DNA of 64,000 bases from Cryomorphaceae bacterium 1068 (GTDB lineage Bacteria > Bacteroidota > Bacteroidia > Flavobacteriales_D > Cryomorphaceae), in the NCBI GenBank assembly GCA_027214385.1, contig JAPVXR010000002.1, positions 310,001 through 374,000 on the forward strand. Reading direction: 5' to 3'. Each line of letters begins with the position of its first letter. Position 1 is the stretch's first letter. The translations under genes were made by a program, and so were the position numbers. The notes under the pieces are model-generated. The model did not search any database. It saw only the letters and a program-made list of their open reading frames with translations, and had not been told where the DNA came from. Shown here one piece after another: positions 16,090 to 25,830 of this stretch.

Positions 16090-17420
16090 AAAAGCTATTG
16101 GTGCTTGGAGCAGGGGAGAGTGGTGTGGGCGCGGCTTTGCTCGGAAAGAAATTGGGATACTATGTCTTGGTTTCTGATTCGGGAAAAGTAGCGGACAAAT
16201 ACCAAAACGTTCTTAACAAGTCGGGAATTAAATGGGAAGAAGGAGGCCACAGCGCTGAGTTTCTTGCAGGGGCAGAAATCGTGGTGAAGAGCCCGGGAAT
16301 ACCGAGCGATATTGCTTTAATCAAGAATCTGAAGGAGACAAGTGCTGAAGTGATTTCTGAGATTGAGTTTGGCGCACGAAATTCCGATGCGAAAATCATC
16401 GCAATTACGGGTACCAACGGCAAGACTACTACCACTCTGCTCACCTACCACATTCTGCAAAAAGCAGGGTTGGACGTGGGAATGGCGGGTAATGTAGGAA
16501 ATAGCTTTTGTGCAGAATTGGCGGAAGGAGATCGCGAATATTTTGTATTGGAAGTGAGTAGTTTCCAGTTGGATGATGCTTACGATTTCAAGCCGTACAT
16601 CTCAGTGATCACGAACATTACCCCTGATCACCTCGATCGCTATGGCTATGAAATGAGTCGATACGTGGATGCGAAGTTCAGGATCACCCAAGCTCAAGAT
16701 GAAATCGATCACTTTATCTATTCGGCAGATGATGAAATCCTAATCGCCGAAATAGAAAAACGAATGCTCAAGCCAAATTTACACCCCATTTCCATTACCC
16801 GATCCGTTGAAAACGGAGCTGAATTATTGAATGAAAAACTGATTATAAATATCACTGATAAACCATTTGAAATGTCCATACACGACTTAGCCCTTTTGGG
16901 TAAACACAATGCAAAGAACTCCATGGCCGCAGGAGTTGCCGCTCGTATCCTCGAGATACGAAAAGAGGTGGTTCGAGAGAGCCTTGCCGATTTCCAGAAT
17001 GTGGAGCATCGACTCGAGTTCGTTGCTACCATTCACGGAATCCAATTTATCAACGACTCAAAAGCCACCAACGTCAACTCCACTTGGTATGCCCTCGAAA
17101 GCATGCGAGAGCCGACTGTTTGGATTGTAGGTGGAGTAGATAAGGGCAATGATTACTCCATGCTATTTGACTTGGTAAAGGAGAAAGTAAAAGCCATTAT
17201 TTGCTTGGGCAAAGACAACAAGAAACTACTCGAAGCATTTAGCGATAAGGTAGACCAAATCGCTGAAGCTTCTTCTGCAAGGGAAGCTGTGGGACTTGGC
17301 TATCAATTTGCCGAAAAAGGAGACACGGTGCTACTCTCTCCTTGCTGTGCGAGCTTTGACCTATTCGACAATTACGAAGATCGGGGTCAGCAGTTCAAGC
17401 ACTCGGTGAAAATGCTCTGA
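16086..17420 (+). CDS. murD: UDP-MurNAc-L-alanine:D-glutamate ligase
   Basis: 444 residues starting with GTG at 16086, overlapping the mraY stop by four bases. It adds D-glutamate to UDP-MurNAc-L-Ala. The N-terminal domain has [12 protein letters not shown]; the ATPase loop [13 protein letters not shown] lies near residue 105; the central His/Asn region is [12 protein letters not shown]; the C-terminal domain has [21 protein letters not shown] and [17 protein letters not shown]. All known substrate-binding positions are kept, so this is the active enzyme. It is followed by two genes that copy only its C-terminal domain. Confidence 0.96.
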   Translation: MKKLLVLGAGESGVGAALLGKKLGYYVLVSDSGKVADKYQNVLNKSGIKWEEGGHSAEFLAGAEIVVKSPGIPSDIALIKNLKETSAEVISEIEFGARNSDAKIIAITGTNGKTTTTLLTYHILQKAGLDVGMAGNVGNSFCAELAEGDREYFVLEVSSFQLDDAYDFKPYISVITNITPDHLDRYGYEMSRYVDAKFRITQAQDEIDHFIYSADDEILIAEIEKRMLKPNLHPISITRSVENGAELLNEKLIINITDKPFEMSIHDLALLGKHNAKNSMAAGVAARILEIRKEVVRESLADFQNVEHRLEFVATIHGIQFINDSKATNVNSTWYALESMREPTVWIVGGVDKGNDYSMLFDLVKEKVKAIICLGKDNKKLLEAFSDKVDQIAEASSAREAVGLGYQFAEKGDTVLLSPCCASFDLFDNYEDRGQQFKHSVKML

Positions 17421-17442
17421 TAAACCTAACACACCTTAAACT

Positions 17443-17955
17443 ATGGATCCTAAAAAGACATCAAAAGACCTCTCGGAGAATCCATTGATTCGATCGCGAA
17501 TGAAGGCACTCCAAACGGAGAGACCCTTTTCGCTTGAGCCTGCCGGAATGATCAAAGGAGTGACTTTCGTCAATGATTCAGCAGCTACCACTGTCATGGC
17601 GGTTATTGAATCATTAAGTCATTTTGAGGAACCCGTAGTGTGGATTACCGAAGCAAATGATCCCGGGTTTGAATTCGAAGACTATGTCGAGATCCTGCGG
17701 GATAAAGTGAAAGCCGTTGTCGTGTACGGCGAACTTACTGCAGCATGGCACGAGGCGCTTTGGGACTACTTGGGCTTTTTCGTCAAAGCGGATACTTGGG
17801 ATGAGACCATTGATTTGAGTTTGGAAATAGCCAAGGCCAATGATTCGGTGATCTTCTCGCCAGGATGCCGTGCTTCTGAGCCCTTTTCAAATTTTCAGGA
17901 AAGAGGAGCTTATTTCAATCAGCTGCTCAAGATTAAATCCAACGCAAAAGGATAG
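17443..17955 (+). CDS. MurD C-terminal-domain-only protein, paralogue 1
   Basis: 170 residues, not a recognised named family. From about residue 27 it aligns along its length with the last 135 residues of MurD next door: FVNDSAATT corresponds to [27 protein letters not shown] to [24 protein letters not shown] to KVKAIICLG, and FSPGCRASEPFSNFQERG to [18 protein letters not shown]. The N-terminal and ATPase domains are absent, and the substrate lysines (DSKAT and GVDKG) are lost, so ligase activity is not expected. It has no signal peptide or membrane segment. It lies 22 bases after murD and three bases before a second such gene, inside the dcw operon. Probable pseudoenzyme, perhaps regulating Mur ligases or recruiting them (inference). 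Confidence 0.8.
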   Translation: MDPKKTSKDLSENPLIRSRMKALQTERPFSLEPAGMIKGVTFVNDSAATTVMAVIESLSHFEEPVVWITEANDPGFEFEDYVEILRDKVKAVVVYGELTAAWHEALWDYLGFFVKADTWDETIDLSLEIAKANDSVIFSPGCRASEPFSNFQERGAYFNQLLKIKSNAKG

Positions 17956-17958
17956 GAG

Positions 17959-18489
17959 ATGGGAGAGGGCAAGTCATATACGATTCATAAGGGAAAGAAA
18001 AGTCAGTTGAAGACCTCTATGACAGCGCTCGAAAGAATGCGTCAAAACTTAGAGGGGACGGCCTACAGAATGGATTCGGTTGGGCTGATAGATGATATTC
18101 AGTTTCTCAATGACAGTCGTGCGGTTGACCTGCTTTCTACAAGAGACAGTTTTAAGTGCTTGAAGTCGCCTGCTGTTTGGCTTACTACCACTACGCCTCA
18201 TGAGCGCGATTTTGCATTGATTGAGAGATACATCCGAAAGAAAATCAAGGCCATTGTCGTGTATGGGACTGAGGCGATCGACATGCGGTCGCAATTGGAA
18301 AAAATGGTCGATGTATTCTTAACTGTTGCAGACTTGAAAGAAGCGGTAAACGCTAGTTACGACCTCGCCGAACCAAACGATGTGGTGATATACTCACCTA
18401 GTTGTGTCGTTACAGACGGCTACCTCAATTTTGTAGATCGTGGCCAAGCTTATGAGAAATACGTGAAAGAATTAGGAAGCAGTGAATAA
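17959..18489 (+). CDS. MurD C-terminal-domain-only protein, paralogue 2
   Basis: 176 residues, related to both paralogue 1 and the MurD C-terminal domain. Matches: FLNDSRAVD (Mur[10 protein letters not shown]), PAVWLTTTTPHERDF, KIKAIVVYG, and YSPSCVVTDGYLNFVDRG (Mur[18 protein letters not shown]). The catalytic lysine is replaced by Arg and the threonine by Val; the second lysine motif is gone. A basic 20-residue N-terminus (HKGKKSQLK) precedes the domain. A good ribosome-binding site (AGGAG) sits before ATG 17959. The 3' end overlaps the ftsW start by eight bases, so translation is coupled to ftsW. Cytoplasmic; function unknown. Confidence 0.8.
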   Translation: MGEGKSYTIHKGKKSQLKTSMTALERMRQNLEGTAYRMDSVGLIDDIQFLNDSRAVDLLSTRDSFKCLKSPAVWLTTTTPHERDFALIERYIRKKIKAIVVYGTEAIDMRSQLEKMVDVFLTVADLKEAVNASYDLAEPNDVVIYSPSCVVTDGYLNFVDRGQAYEKYVKELGSSE

Positions 18490-19666
18490 AATCTGGACGA
18501 CATATCTTAAAGGAGATCGGGTTATTTGGATGGTCTGCCTCATACTTGGAATGGTATCGCTCCTAGCTGTATATTCCAGTATTTCGTCCTTAGCATACAA
18601 GTACACCCAGGGCAATACGCTCTACTATCTCTTCAAGCATGGTATTATGCTCGCTTCGGGCTTCTTTATCATGGTCCTCATTCACAAAGTAAATTACCGG
18701 TACTTCTCCCGCTTGTCGCAAATAGCGGTTTGGGTGGCTGCCGTTCTTCTTTTGCTAACGCTATTGCTCGGTGTAAACATCAACGATGCCAGCCGCTGGC
18801 TGAAGATTCCCATTATAAATCAAAACTTTCAAACCTCAGATTTTGCCAAGATCGCACTTGTAGCCTACGTGTCTCGAATGCTGGTCGTTAATCGGAACAA
18901 TCTACACAGCTTTAAAGATGGACTTCTCCCTATTCTTGTTCCGATTGGCTTAATTTGTGGTTTAATCTTGCCTGCCAATTTCTCGACGGCAGCCCTTTTA
19001 TTCTTCGTTTGTTTTACCCTTCTTTTCGTAGGAGGAATTCCCTTCAAGCACCTTTTGGCGGTGGTGGGAATTGCGGCAGCGGGTTTTGTCTTGTTACTCA
19101 GTCTTTCATCTGTGGCTCCCGATCTACTTCCGCGAGTGGAGACATGGAAAACCAGGCTAATGAGCTTCGAGTCGGGAGATAGCGAGGCCAATTATCAAGT
19201 CGAACATGCCATGATGGCCATCCACTCGGGAGGGCTTTTGCCGGCAGGGCCAGGCTCCGGCGATTCCCGGAATTATTTACCTCACCCATATTCCGATATG
19301 ATCTACGCCTTCATCATCGAAGAGTATGGTGCCATCATCGGAGGTTTTGGAATGCTTCTGCTCTACCTGATATTCCTCTACCGAAGTATCAAGGTGAGTA
19401 ATGCCTGTGAGCGTGATTTCGGTACCCTGCTAGTCATTGGACTGAGTTTCCTATTGGCCTTTCAGGCTTTCATCAATATGGGCGTGGCGGTGAGCATATT
19501 GCCCGTTACAGGTCAGCCCCTGCCTTTGGTTAGTATGGGTGGAACTTCTATTTGGTTCACATGTCTTGCCGTCGGGATGATCTTGAGCGTAAGCCGTACA
19601 AACATTGAAGGAGAGACCGTTAAAGGAAAGAAACGAGTTAAAAGAAAGAGCTATGCAGTCGCCTAG
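18482..19666 (+). CDS. ftsW: Septal peptidoglycan glycosyltransferase FtsW
   Basis: 394 residues of the SEDS family with about ten membrane helices, starting at GTG 18482. FtsW polymerises lipid II into glycan with FtsI at the division site. Visible features: DASRWLKIPIINQNFQTSDFAKIALVAY near residue 101, the large periplasmic loop with GGLLPAGPGSGDSRNYLPHPYSDMIYAFIIEEYG (residues about 250-284) and the C-terminal LPVTGQPLPLVSMGGTS. The conserved catalytic Asp of SEDS proteins falls in the HPYSDMIYAF region by analogy with the usual H-TDFIF stretch. It overlaps MurD-like paralogue 2 by eight bases and precedes murG by overlap. Confidence 0.95.
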   Translation: MNKIWTTYLKGDRVIWMVCLILGMVSLLAVYSSISSLAYKYTQGNTLYYLFKHGIMLASGFFIMVLIHKVNYRYFSRLSQIAVWVAAVLLLLTLLLGVNINDASRWLKIPIINQNFQTSDFAKIALVAYVSRMLVVNRNNLHSFKDGLLPILVPIGLICGLILPANFSTAALLFFVCFTLLFVGGIPFKHLLAVVGIAAAGFVLLLSLSSVAPDLLPRVETWKTRLMSFESGDSEANYQVEHAMMAIHSGGLLPAGPGSGDSRNYLPHPYSDMIYAFIIEEYGAIIGGFGMLLLYLIFLYRSIKVSNACERDFGTLLVIGLSFLLAFQAFINMGVAVSILPVTGQPLPLVSMGGTSIWFTCLAVGMILSVSRTNIEGETVKGKKRVKRKSYAVA

Positions 19667-20759
19667 GGTCATCATAAGCGGAGGAGGTACGGGAGGACAT
19701 GTCTTCCCCGCCATCGCTATTGCCGATGCGATCAAGGCATTGCGCCCCGATGCAAAGTTTCTCTTTGTGGGAGCAAATGGCCGTATGGAGATGGAGCGAG
19801 TGCCTAAAGCAGGATATGAAATTAGGGGTCTCGAGATCAGTGGTTTTCAGCGTAGCCTTTCGGCAAAGAATCTGAGCTTCCCGATCAAGGTGTTAAAAAG
19901 CTTGAGGGATTCTCGAAAAATTATCAAGGAGTTCAAGCCCGATGTGGCTGTAGGTGTTGGAGGCTATGCTTCCGGTCCTTTATTGCAAGTGGCAAGCCGG
20001 AAGAAGATCCCTGCTTTGATTCAGGAGCAGAATTCCTTTCCGGGAATTACCAATCGCCTTTTGGCAAAAAAGGTGAATAAAATATGTGTCTCCTATGACG
20101 GAATGGAGAAGTGGTTTCCACAGGCGAAAATGATCATGACGGGCAATCCCATTCGGAGCGCTGTTGTGGATATCGAAGGGAAGAAAGAAGCCGGATTGAA
20201 AGCATTTGGCCTCGATTCTGAAAAGCCAACCTTATTAATCGTTGGAGGGAGCCTTGGGGCCAGAACGATCAATGAAAGCATTGCCGGAGTGTTGGAGGAG
20301 ATTGCCCAATCGAACTACCAAGTTATTTGGCAAACGGGAAAACTCTATATCGACAAAGCTGAAGCTCTGGTAAAAGAAAAAGGAGCTACGAATGTACATG
20401 TAACGGCCTTTATCGAAGAGATGGATTTGGCCTATGCCGCCGCCGATCTGATTGTATCGCGTGCAGGGGCCATGGCGCTTTCAGAGCTTTGCTTGATTGG
20501 CAAGCCTTCGGTGTTGGTGCCTTCGCCAAATGTAGCAGAGGATCATCAAACAAAGAATGCATTAGCGCTAGTTAAGAATGAGGCGGCGATGATGGTGAGC
20601 GATGCAAACGCCCGAGGAGATATGTGGCCAACGGTGAGTCAGCTACTACTGAATACAGAAGCTCGAGCGTTGCTGGCCAAGAACGCTAAGGACATGGGAA
20701 AGCCGCATGCGGCAAAAAAGATTGCAGAAGAAGTATTAAAACTGATAGAAAAGAATTGA
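19653..20759 (+). CDS. murG: Lipid II synthase (GlcNAc transferase) MurG
   Basis: 368 residues from ATG 19653, overlapping ftsW by 14 bases. MurG adds GlcNAc from UDP-GlcNAc to lipid I on the inner membrane face. Motifs: N-terminal GGGTGGHVFPAIA at residue 11, GGYASGPLL near 108, NSFPGITNRLLA near 132, the C-terminal UDP-GlcNAc loop GGSLGARTINESI near 198, and SRAGAMALSELCLIGKPSVLVPSP near 273. The next gene, murC, starts within the murG stop. Confidence 0.96.
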   Translation: MQSPRVIISGGGTGGHVFPAIAIADAIKALRPDAKFLFVGANGRMEMERVPKAGYEIRGLEISGFQRSLSAKNLSFPIKVLKSLRDSRKIIKEFKPDVAVGVGGYASGPLLQVASRKKIPALIQEQNSFPGITNRLLAKKVNKICVSYDGMEKWFPQAKMIMTGNPIRSAVVDIEGKKEAGLKAFGLDSEKPTLLIVGGSLGARTINESIAGVLEEIAQSNYQVIWQTGKLYIDKAEALVKEKGATNVHVTAFIEEMDLAYAAADLIVSRAGAMALSELCLIGKPSVLVPSPNVAEDHQTKNALALVKNEAAMMVSDANARGDMWPTVSQLLLNTEARALLAKNAKDMGKPHAAKKIAEEVLKLIEKN

Positions 20760-22135
20760 ATTTAAACGGCTTACATAAGGTCTATTTTTTTGGAATCGGG
20801 GGCATCGGCATGAGTGCTATCGCTCGGTATTTCAATCAAATGGGATTGGATGTTGCCGGTTATGACCGAACGTCCTCACCGCTCATCAGTGAGTTGGAAA
20901 AAGAGGGAATTGAAGTGAATTTTAACGCATCGCCCGAGGCGGTTCCTTCTAGATTCATAGACTCACCACTTGACCGGGTGTTGTTTATTTACACCCCAGC
21001 CATACCAGCGAGACATGAGGGATTGGGTTTTTGTAAGAGCCGCGGATTTAACGTAATCAAGCGCTCTCAAGCCTTGGAGGCGATCGTTGCCGAAAAAGAC
21101 ACGTATGCCGTGGCCGGGACACATGGAAAAACGACTACTTCTTCCATGGTCGCTCACCTTCTTAATCAAGGAAATCACAACGCGACGGCCTTTCTGGGAG
21201 GCATAGCCACAAACTTCAAATCGAATTTAGTGGTAGCCAAAGACTCTACTAGGACCATAGTGGAAGCTGATGAATACGATCGTTCATTTTTGAGACTGAG
21301 ACCTTCTGTAGCAGCTATTACTTCCGTCGATGCGGATCATTTGGACATTTATGGAAATGCCGAAAGTCTGCGTTCAAGTTTTGAGCAATTCGCTCAACTC
21401 GTGCCGAAAGATGGATTACTCCTCCTTTGTGAGGGAATCGAAATGAATGTGGAAGCACCCGTTTGGTCCTACGCAGTAGAAAGTGAGACTGCCGACCTTA
21501 CCACCAAGAACTTACGGGTGGAAGATGGAGCATACTGTTTTGAAGTGTGGCTCAAAGGAGAGAAGCTGGGAGAAATCGTGATGCATTATCCGGGAAGGCA
21601 CAATGCTGAAAATGCACTGGCCGCCATCGGTATGGCATTACATGCCGGAGTAGACTGGAACGAAATTGCCGAAGGGCTTAAAACCTTTTTGGGCGTAAAG
21701 CGACGCTTTGAATACCAAATAAGGCGAGAAAATCGCGTATACATTGATGACTACGCGCATCATCCTACTGAGATCACGGCTTGTGTGAATTCTGCTAAGG
21801 AATTGTATCCCGAAAAGAGAATAACAGGAGTCTTCCAGCCTCACCTATATAGCCGCACACGCGACTTTGCTGATGAATTTGCCGAGAGTCTTTCTGAGTT
21901 GAATGACCTTTTGCTGATGGATATTTATCCCGCTCGAGAAGAACCCATTGAAGGAGTAGACTCACAAATGCTGCTGAATAAAGTACGCTTGGTGAATAAA
22001 AAGTTGGTAGACCGCGAAAACCTAGTGGAAGAAGTTCTGAGATTGAGCCCTGAAATACTCCTCACTATGGGTGCAGGAGATATAGACCGAATGATCGAAC
22101 CTTTAAAAAACGCTCTCGATGAAAAAGACGAATAG
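20756..22135 (+). CDS. murC: UDP-MurNAc:L-alanine ligase
   Basis: 459 residues. The only sensible start is TTG at 20756, which overlaps the murG stop (TTGA), because the Rossmann motif FFGIGGIGMSAIA begins just nine codons later. MurC adds L-alanine to UDP-MurNAc. ATPase loop AGTHGKTTTSSM near residue 121, EADEYDRSFL near 169, VDADHLDIYG near 194 and the C-terminal DDYAHHPTEI near 326 are present. Normal length; operon position between murG and ftsQ is standard. Confidence 0.96.
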   Translation: MNLNGLHKVYFFGIGGIGMSAIARYFNQMGLDVAGYDRTSSPLISELEKEGIEVNFNASPEAVPSRFIDSPLDRVLFIYTPAIPARHEGLGFCKSRGFNVIKRSQALEAIVAEKDTYAVAGTHGKTTTSSMVAHLLNQGNHNATAFLGGIATNFKSNLVVAKDSTRTIVEADEYDRSFLRLRPSVAAITSVDADHLDIYGNAESLRSSFEQFAQLVPKDGLLLLCEGIEMNVEAPVWSYAVESETADLTTKNLRVEDGAYCFEVWLKGEKLGEIVMHYPGRHNAENALAAIGMALHAGVDWNEIAEGLKTFLGVKRRFEYQIRRENRVYIDDYAHHPTEITACVNSAKELYPEKRITGVFQPHLYSRTRDFADEFAESLSELNDLLLMDIYPAREEPIEGVDSQMLLNKVRLVNKKLVDRENLVEEVLRLSPEILLTMGAGDIDRMIEPLKNALDEKDE

Positions 22136-22922
22136 AGCTTTACGTTGGTTGGGCTACTGCATTGCCATATGCGGTACCATTGGCATGCTTGGCTTTATAG
22201 AAAGTTCCAAGTCAGGCTCGGTATGCGAAGGAATAGAGGTAGATTTTATTCGAAATGCAGCGGAGCCTTTGATAACGGAAGACTTCGTTCGTCAAACGCT
22301 TTTGGATGTCTCCGATCAAATTGTCGGTCAAAATCTTCGTCAGGTCAATTTTGATCGATTGGAAGATGCGCTCAGCGAGATTCCCTATTTGAATCATGCC
22401 GTGGTTTATACCACCATCGATAATCATCTAAAAGTTCAGGTGACGGAACGCACACCCATCGTACGCCTTATCGACGAAAATGGCACTTCGGCTTTGATTG
22501 ATGCAAATGGTTACTTGATGCCTCTTTCCGAAGTTTCTCCCTTGCGATTGCCTGTGATAACAGGAAGTTTTCATTTGGAGAAAACCATGGTGGAAAGTAA
22601 TCTGCATACTTCTGATTCGTTGGTAGAACCCAGGTTGGCTGAATCGTACGTAATGGGAACTCTGATTTATGGAGATAGCCTTTGGAGGGCGCAGTTTCAG
22701 CATCTTTCATTTGAAAGCAACGGAGATTTGATTGCTTTTCCCCAGGTGGGCAATCACACGATAATATTCGGTTCAGACCGTCTCGAAGAGAAGCTCGAAG
22801 TCCTTCGCATTTTTTATCGAGAAGGAATGAGCCAAGAAGCCTGGAATAAATACAAGTCAATAAACCTGAAATACAAGGATCAAATTGTTTGCACCAAAAA
22901 ATACCCCTATGGAGGAACCTGA
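22119..22922 (+). CDS. ftsQ: Cell division protein FtsQ-like
   Basis: 267 residues: short cytoplasmic N-terminus, one membrane helix (about 9-27), then a POTRA-like region (ITEDFVRQTLLDVSDQIVGQNLRQVNFDRLEDALSEIPYLNHA split over residues 51-93) and a beta domain with VTERTPIVRLIDENG. It links FtsB/FtsL-like proteins in the divisome. Sequence identity in this family is low; topology and its place between murC and ftsA give the call. Overlaps murC by 17 bases and ftsA by 14. Confidence 0.88.
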   Translation: MKKTNRALRWLGYCIAICGTIGMLGFIESSKSGSVCEGIEVDFIRNAAEPLITEDFVRQTLLDVSDQIVGQNLRQVNFDRLEDALSEIPYLNHAVVYTTIDNHLKVQVTERTPIVRLIDENGTSALIDANGYLMPLSEVSPLRLPVITGSFHLEKTMVESNLHTSDSLVEPRLAESYVMGTLIYGDSLWRAQFQHLSFESNGDLIAFPQVGNHTIIFGSDRLEEKLEVLRIFYREGMSQEAWNKYKSINLKYKDQIVCTKKYPYGGT

Positions 22923-24192
22923 AATCATCGTCGGACTAGACATTGGGACTACTAAAATCGCCTGCATCGTGGGCCGAATCAACGAGTTCGGCAAGGTGGA
23001 GATCATCGCTTTGGGTAAGTCTGAATCACTCGGTGTAAGAAGCGGAGTGGTAAGTAATATTAACCGAACGGTAGAATCCATTCAGCGTGCCGTAGATATG
23101 GCCGTTGAGCAGACCGGAGAAGAGGTTGGAGAAGTAATCGTCGGCATAGCCGGACAGCATATTCGCAGTCTACAGCATCGTGGAATCTTAACCCGAAAGG
23201 CCAAAGATTCGGATGAGGAAATCTCACAAATCGATATCGACAATCTTGTAGAAGACATGCACCAGCTGGTAATGAACCCCGGTGAAGAGATTATCCACGT
23301 GCTCCCGCAGGAATACATCGTAGATAATGAGCAGGGTATCAAAGACCCCATCGGGATGGCGGGAATTAGGCTAGAGGCCAATTTCCACATCATTACCGGT
23401 AAGGTGAATGCCGTGAAAAACATTTACAAAAGCGTGAGCAAGGCCGATCTCGAAGTAGGCGACTTGGTGTTGGAGCCATTGGCTTCTGCTGAATCGGTGC
23501 TTAGCCTCGAAGAGAAAGAAGCAGGAGTAGTATTGGTAGACATCGGAGGTGGTACTACTGACATTGCGATTTTTCAAGATGGAATCATTCGCCACACGGC
23601 TGTAATTCCTTTCGGTGGAAACATCATTACCGATGATATCGCTTCCGGTTGCAGCATTTTAAGAAAGCATGCCGAGCAGCTCAAAGTTAAGTTTGGTTCG
23701 GCCCTCAGCTCAGAGAGCATGGAGAATCAGATTGTATGTATTCCCGGATTCAGCGGACGCGAGCCCAAAGAAATCTCTATCCGCAACTTGGCGAATATCA
23801 TCCAAGCGCGGACCGAGGAGATTGTCGAACAGATCGTTTACGAAATAAAAAGTTCGGGCTACGAAAAACGACTTATTGCCGGTATTGTGCTCACAGGTGG
23901 TGGATCTCAACTCAAGCACTTGCCACAATTGGTGGAGTACCTCACCGGTTTGGAAACCAGAATGGGATATCCCACGGAACACCTTGGAAAAGATAACAAA
24001 GCTGACCTTTCAAGTCCGATGTACGCAACGGGTATTGGTCTTGTATTGAAAGGCTACCACTTGCTGCAAAAGAACAAGAAAAGAACCGCTGGAAAGCGCT
24101 CTCCGATTCGCTTGGGCGGCAAAGATAAAATGAACTTATTCGATAAAATCCTCTCTAAAGGACAGGCTTTTTTTGACGACGACGATATTTAA
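22909..24192 (+). CDS. ftsA: Cell division protein FtsA
   Basis: 427 residues from ATG 22909; a TTG eight codons earlier is possible but less likely. FtsA is the actin-like membrane tether of FtsZ. Motifs: phosphate-1 GLDIGTTKIACIVG at residue 9, the SHS2/1C domain after residue 85, phosphate-2 VVLVDIGGGTTDIAIF near 205, and adenosine motif VLTGGGSQLKHL near 334. The C-terminus ends with an amphipathic stretch rich in Lys, Phe and Leu (KMNLFDKILSKGQAFF), suited to membrane binding. Followed by ftsZ after 27 bases. Confidence 0.96.
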   Translation: MEEPEIIVGLDIGTTKIACIVGRINEFGKVEIIALGKSESLGVRSGVVSNINRTVESIQRAVDMAVEQTGEEVGEVIVGIAGQHIRSLQHRGILTRKAKDSDEEISQIDIDNLVEDMHQLVMNPGEEIIHVLPQEYIVDNEQGIKDPIGMAGIRLEANFHIITGKVNAVKNIYKSVSKADLEVGDLVLEPLASAESVLSLEEKEAGVVLVDIGGGTTDIAIFQDGIIRHTAVIPFGGNIITDDIASGCSILRKHAEQLKVKFGSALSSESMENQIVCIPGFSGREPKEISIRNLANIIQARTEEIVEQIVYEIKSSGYEKRLIAGIVLTGGGSQLKHLPQLVEYLTGLETRMGYPTEHLGKDNKADLSSPMYATGIGLVLKGYHLLQKNKKRTAGKRSPIRLGGKDKMNLFDKILSKGQAFFDDDDI

Positions 24193-24219
24193 AAAACCAA
24201 CTCTAAAACTCTCTTATTT

Positions 24220-25806
24220 ATGGAATTCGATATGCCAAAAAACCAATCCTCTATCATCAAAGTCATTGGTGTAGGAGGAGGCGGTAGCAACGCGGTAAAC
24301 CACATGTACGAGGCGGGAATCAAAGGGGTCGACTTCATCGTCTGCAACACCGACTCTCAAGCGCTCGACATCAGCCCTGTGCCCATCAAAGTTCAACTTG
24401 GCCAAAGCCTGACTGAAGGTCGTGGTGCAGGATCTATTCCCGACGTGGGGCGAAATGCTGCCATCGAGAATTTGGATGATATACAGGAAATTCTCTCTCA
24501 CAATACTCATATGGTATTTGTAACTGCCGGAATGGGTGGTGGAACGGGTACGGGAGCTGCTCCCGTTATTGCCAAAGCAGCAAAAGACCTCGGTATCCTT
24601 ACTGTTGGAATCGTGACTATTCCCTTCACCTTTGAAGGCAAGAAGAGAATGCTTCAAGCGGAAGAAGGTTTGCGTGAAATGCGGGCCTCTGTGGATACTC
24701 TGCTAGTGATTACCAACGATAAGCTCCGTGAGATCTATGGAAACCTCTCGCTTAAAAATGCTTTCTCTCAAGCGGATGGAGTCCTCTCTGTAGCTGCTAA
24801 GGGAATCGCCGAGATCATTTCGGTAACGGGAGCGATCAATGTGGACATGAACGATGTAAATACTGTGATGAAAGACAGTGGGGTAGCCATCATGGGACAG
24901 GGAACTGCTCGAGAGGAAAATCGTGCGCTCAAGGCCGCCAAAGAGGCTTTGGAGTCGCCACTACTCAATGATAACAATATTGAAGGAGCTAAATACATCC
25001 TTCTCAATATCACTTATGGTGAGAATGAGATAATGATGGACGAGATCTCTGATATTACGGATTATATCCAGCAAGCTGCAGGCTCAACGGCCGATGTAAT
25101 CTGGGGGCACGGAAATGACGATAGCCTTGCTGAAGATGAGGTGAGTGTAACGATTATTGCTACCGGATTTAAGATTACGCCTGACACCGGCTTCGAGATG
25201 GACGAACCTGTTCGCCATATTTTGACGACGGATGAGAAAAAGGATACCCCTGTGGCCAAACAAATGGATGATCCTATGGGATCTTCTGACGATGTGGAGC
25301 CCTACTTAAAAGAGGTAAAAACTTCTGAATCGGAACCGATGATGGAAGAAAAGCCTGCGGAAGAAGTTCAGAAATTTAATCTTTTCGAAGATGAGCCAAT
25401 TGAGGAGTCTCAGAACGAAGAGAAGGAGGTAGAAGAGACTCCAACTGTTGAAAGCGTTGAAGAACCACAGGAAGAAAAGAAGTACTACACACTGGACGAA
25501 TCAACAAACGAAGAAGAGGAGGAAAATCTCGGAAACAGGGTAAATGCCGAAGTGGTAAATCAAGTCAATAGGGAGCGTCTTCGAAACTTGCGCGAGATGG
25601 CCGATCGTTTGAAAACTCCTGAAGGATTGACTCAATTGGAGAAAGAACCGGCATACAAGCGCCGAAACGTTCGGTTGGACAATATTCCGCACAGTAGCGA
25701 CTCCGAAGTGTCAAAGTACACGTTGGCTCCTGAAGAGGATGAAGATGGAAACAAGCGTTCCGGTTTACGACCCAATAATCCTTTTCTCCACGACAATGTA
25801 GATTGA
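24220..25806 (+). CDS. ftsZ: Cell division GTPase FtsZ
   Basis: 528 residues. It polymerises into the Z-ring. The GTPase core (about 10-325) contains [13 protein letters not shown], the tubulin signature [10 protein letters not shown] near residue 107, and NVDMNDV near 207 (the T7 loop is [11 protein letters not shown]). A long acidic linker (about 340-470, many Glu) precedes the conserved tail [15 protein letters not shown], a Bacteroidota form of the FtsA-binding C-terminal peptide. The linker makes it longer than the 380-residue E. coli protein. Last gene of the dcw cluster; yqeY follows with its own -7 box. Confidence 0.97.
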   Translation: MEFDMPKNQSSIIKVIGVGGGGSNAVNHMYEAGIKGVDFIVCNTDSQALDISPVPIKVQLGQSLTEGRGAGSIPDVGRNAAIENLDDIQEILSHNTHMVFVTAGMGGGTGTGAAPVIAKAAKDLGILTVGIVTIPFTFEGKKRMLQAEEGLREMRASVDTLLVITNDKLREIYGNLSLKNAFSQADGVLSVAAKGIAEIISVTGAINVDMNDVNTVMKDSGVAIMGQGTAREENRALKAAKEALESPLLNDNNIEGAKYILLNITYGENEIMMDEISDITDYIQQAAGSTADVIWGHGNDDSLAEDEVSVTIIATGFKITPDTGFEMDEPVRHILTTDEKKDTPVAKQMDDPMGSSDDVEPYLKEVKTSESEPMMEEKPAEEVQKFNLFEDEPIEESQNEEKEVEETPTVESVEEPQEEKKYYTLDESTNEEEEENLGNRVNAEVVNQVNRERLRNLREMADRLKTPEGLTQLEKEPAYKRRNVRLDNIPHSSDSEVSKYTLAPEEDEDGNKRSGLRPNNPFLHDNVD

Positions 25807-25814
25807 TACCTTTG
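25807..25814 (+). promoter_or_regulatory. Candidate -7 box for yqeY
   Basis: TACCTTTG matches TAnnTTTG exactly and begins on the base after the ftsZ stop, 16 bases before the yqeY ATG. A T-rich stretch at 25782-25785 is a weak -33 candidate. Confidence 0.5.
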
Positions 25815-25830
25815 CAGGAAAATCAAGAGA

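Noticed and set aside
17443-18489. Idea that the two MurD-like genes are one split or frameshifted MurD
   Set aside because: Each has its own start, stop and a complete C-terminal-domain pattern, and the intact murD lies directly upstream.
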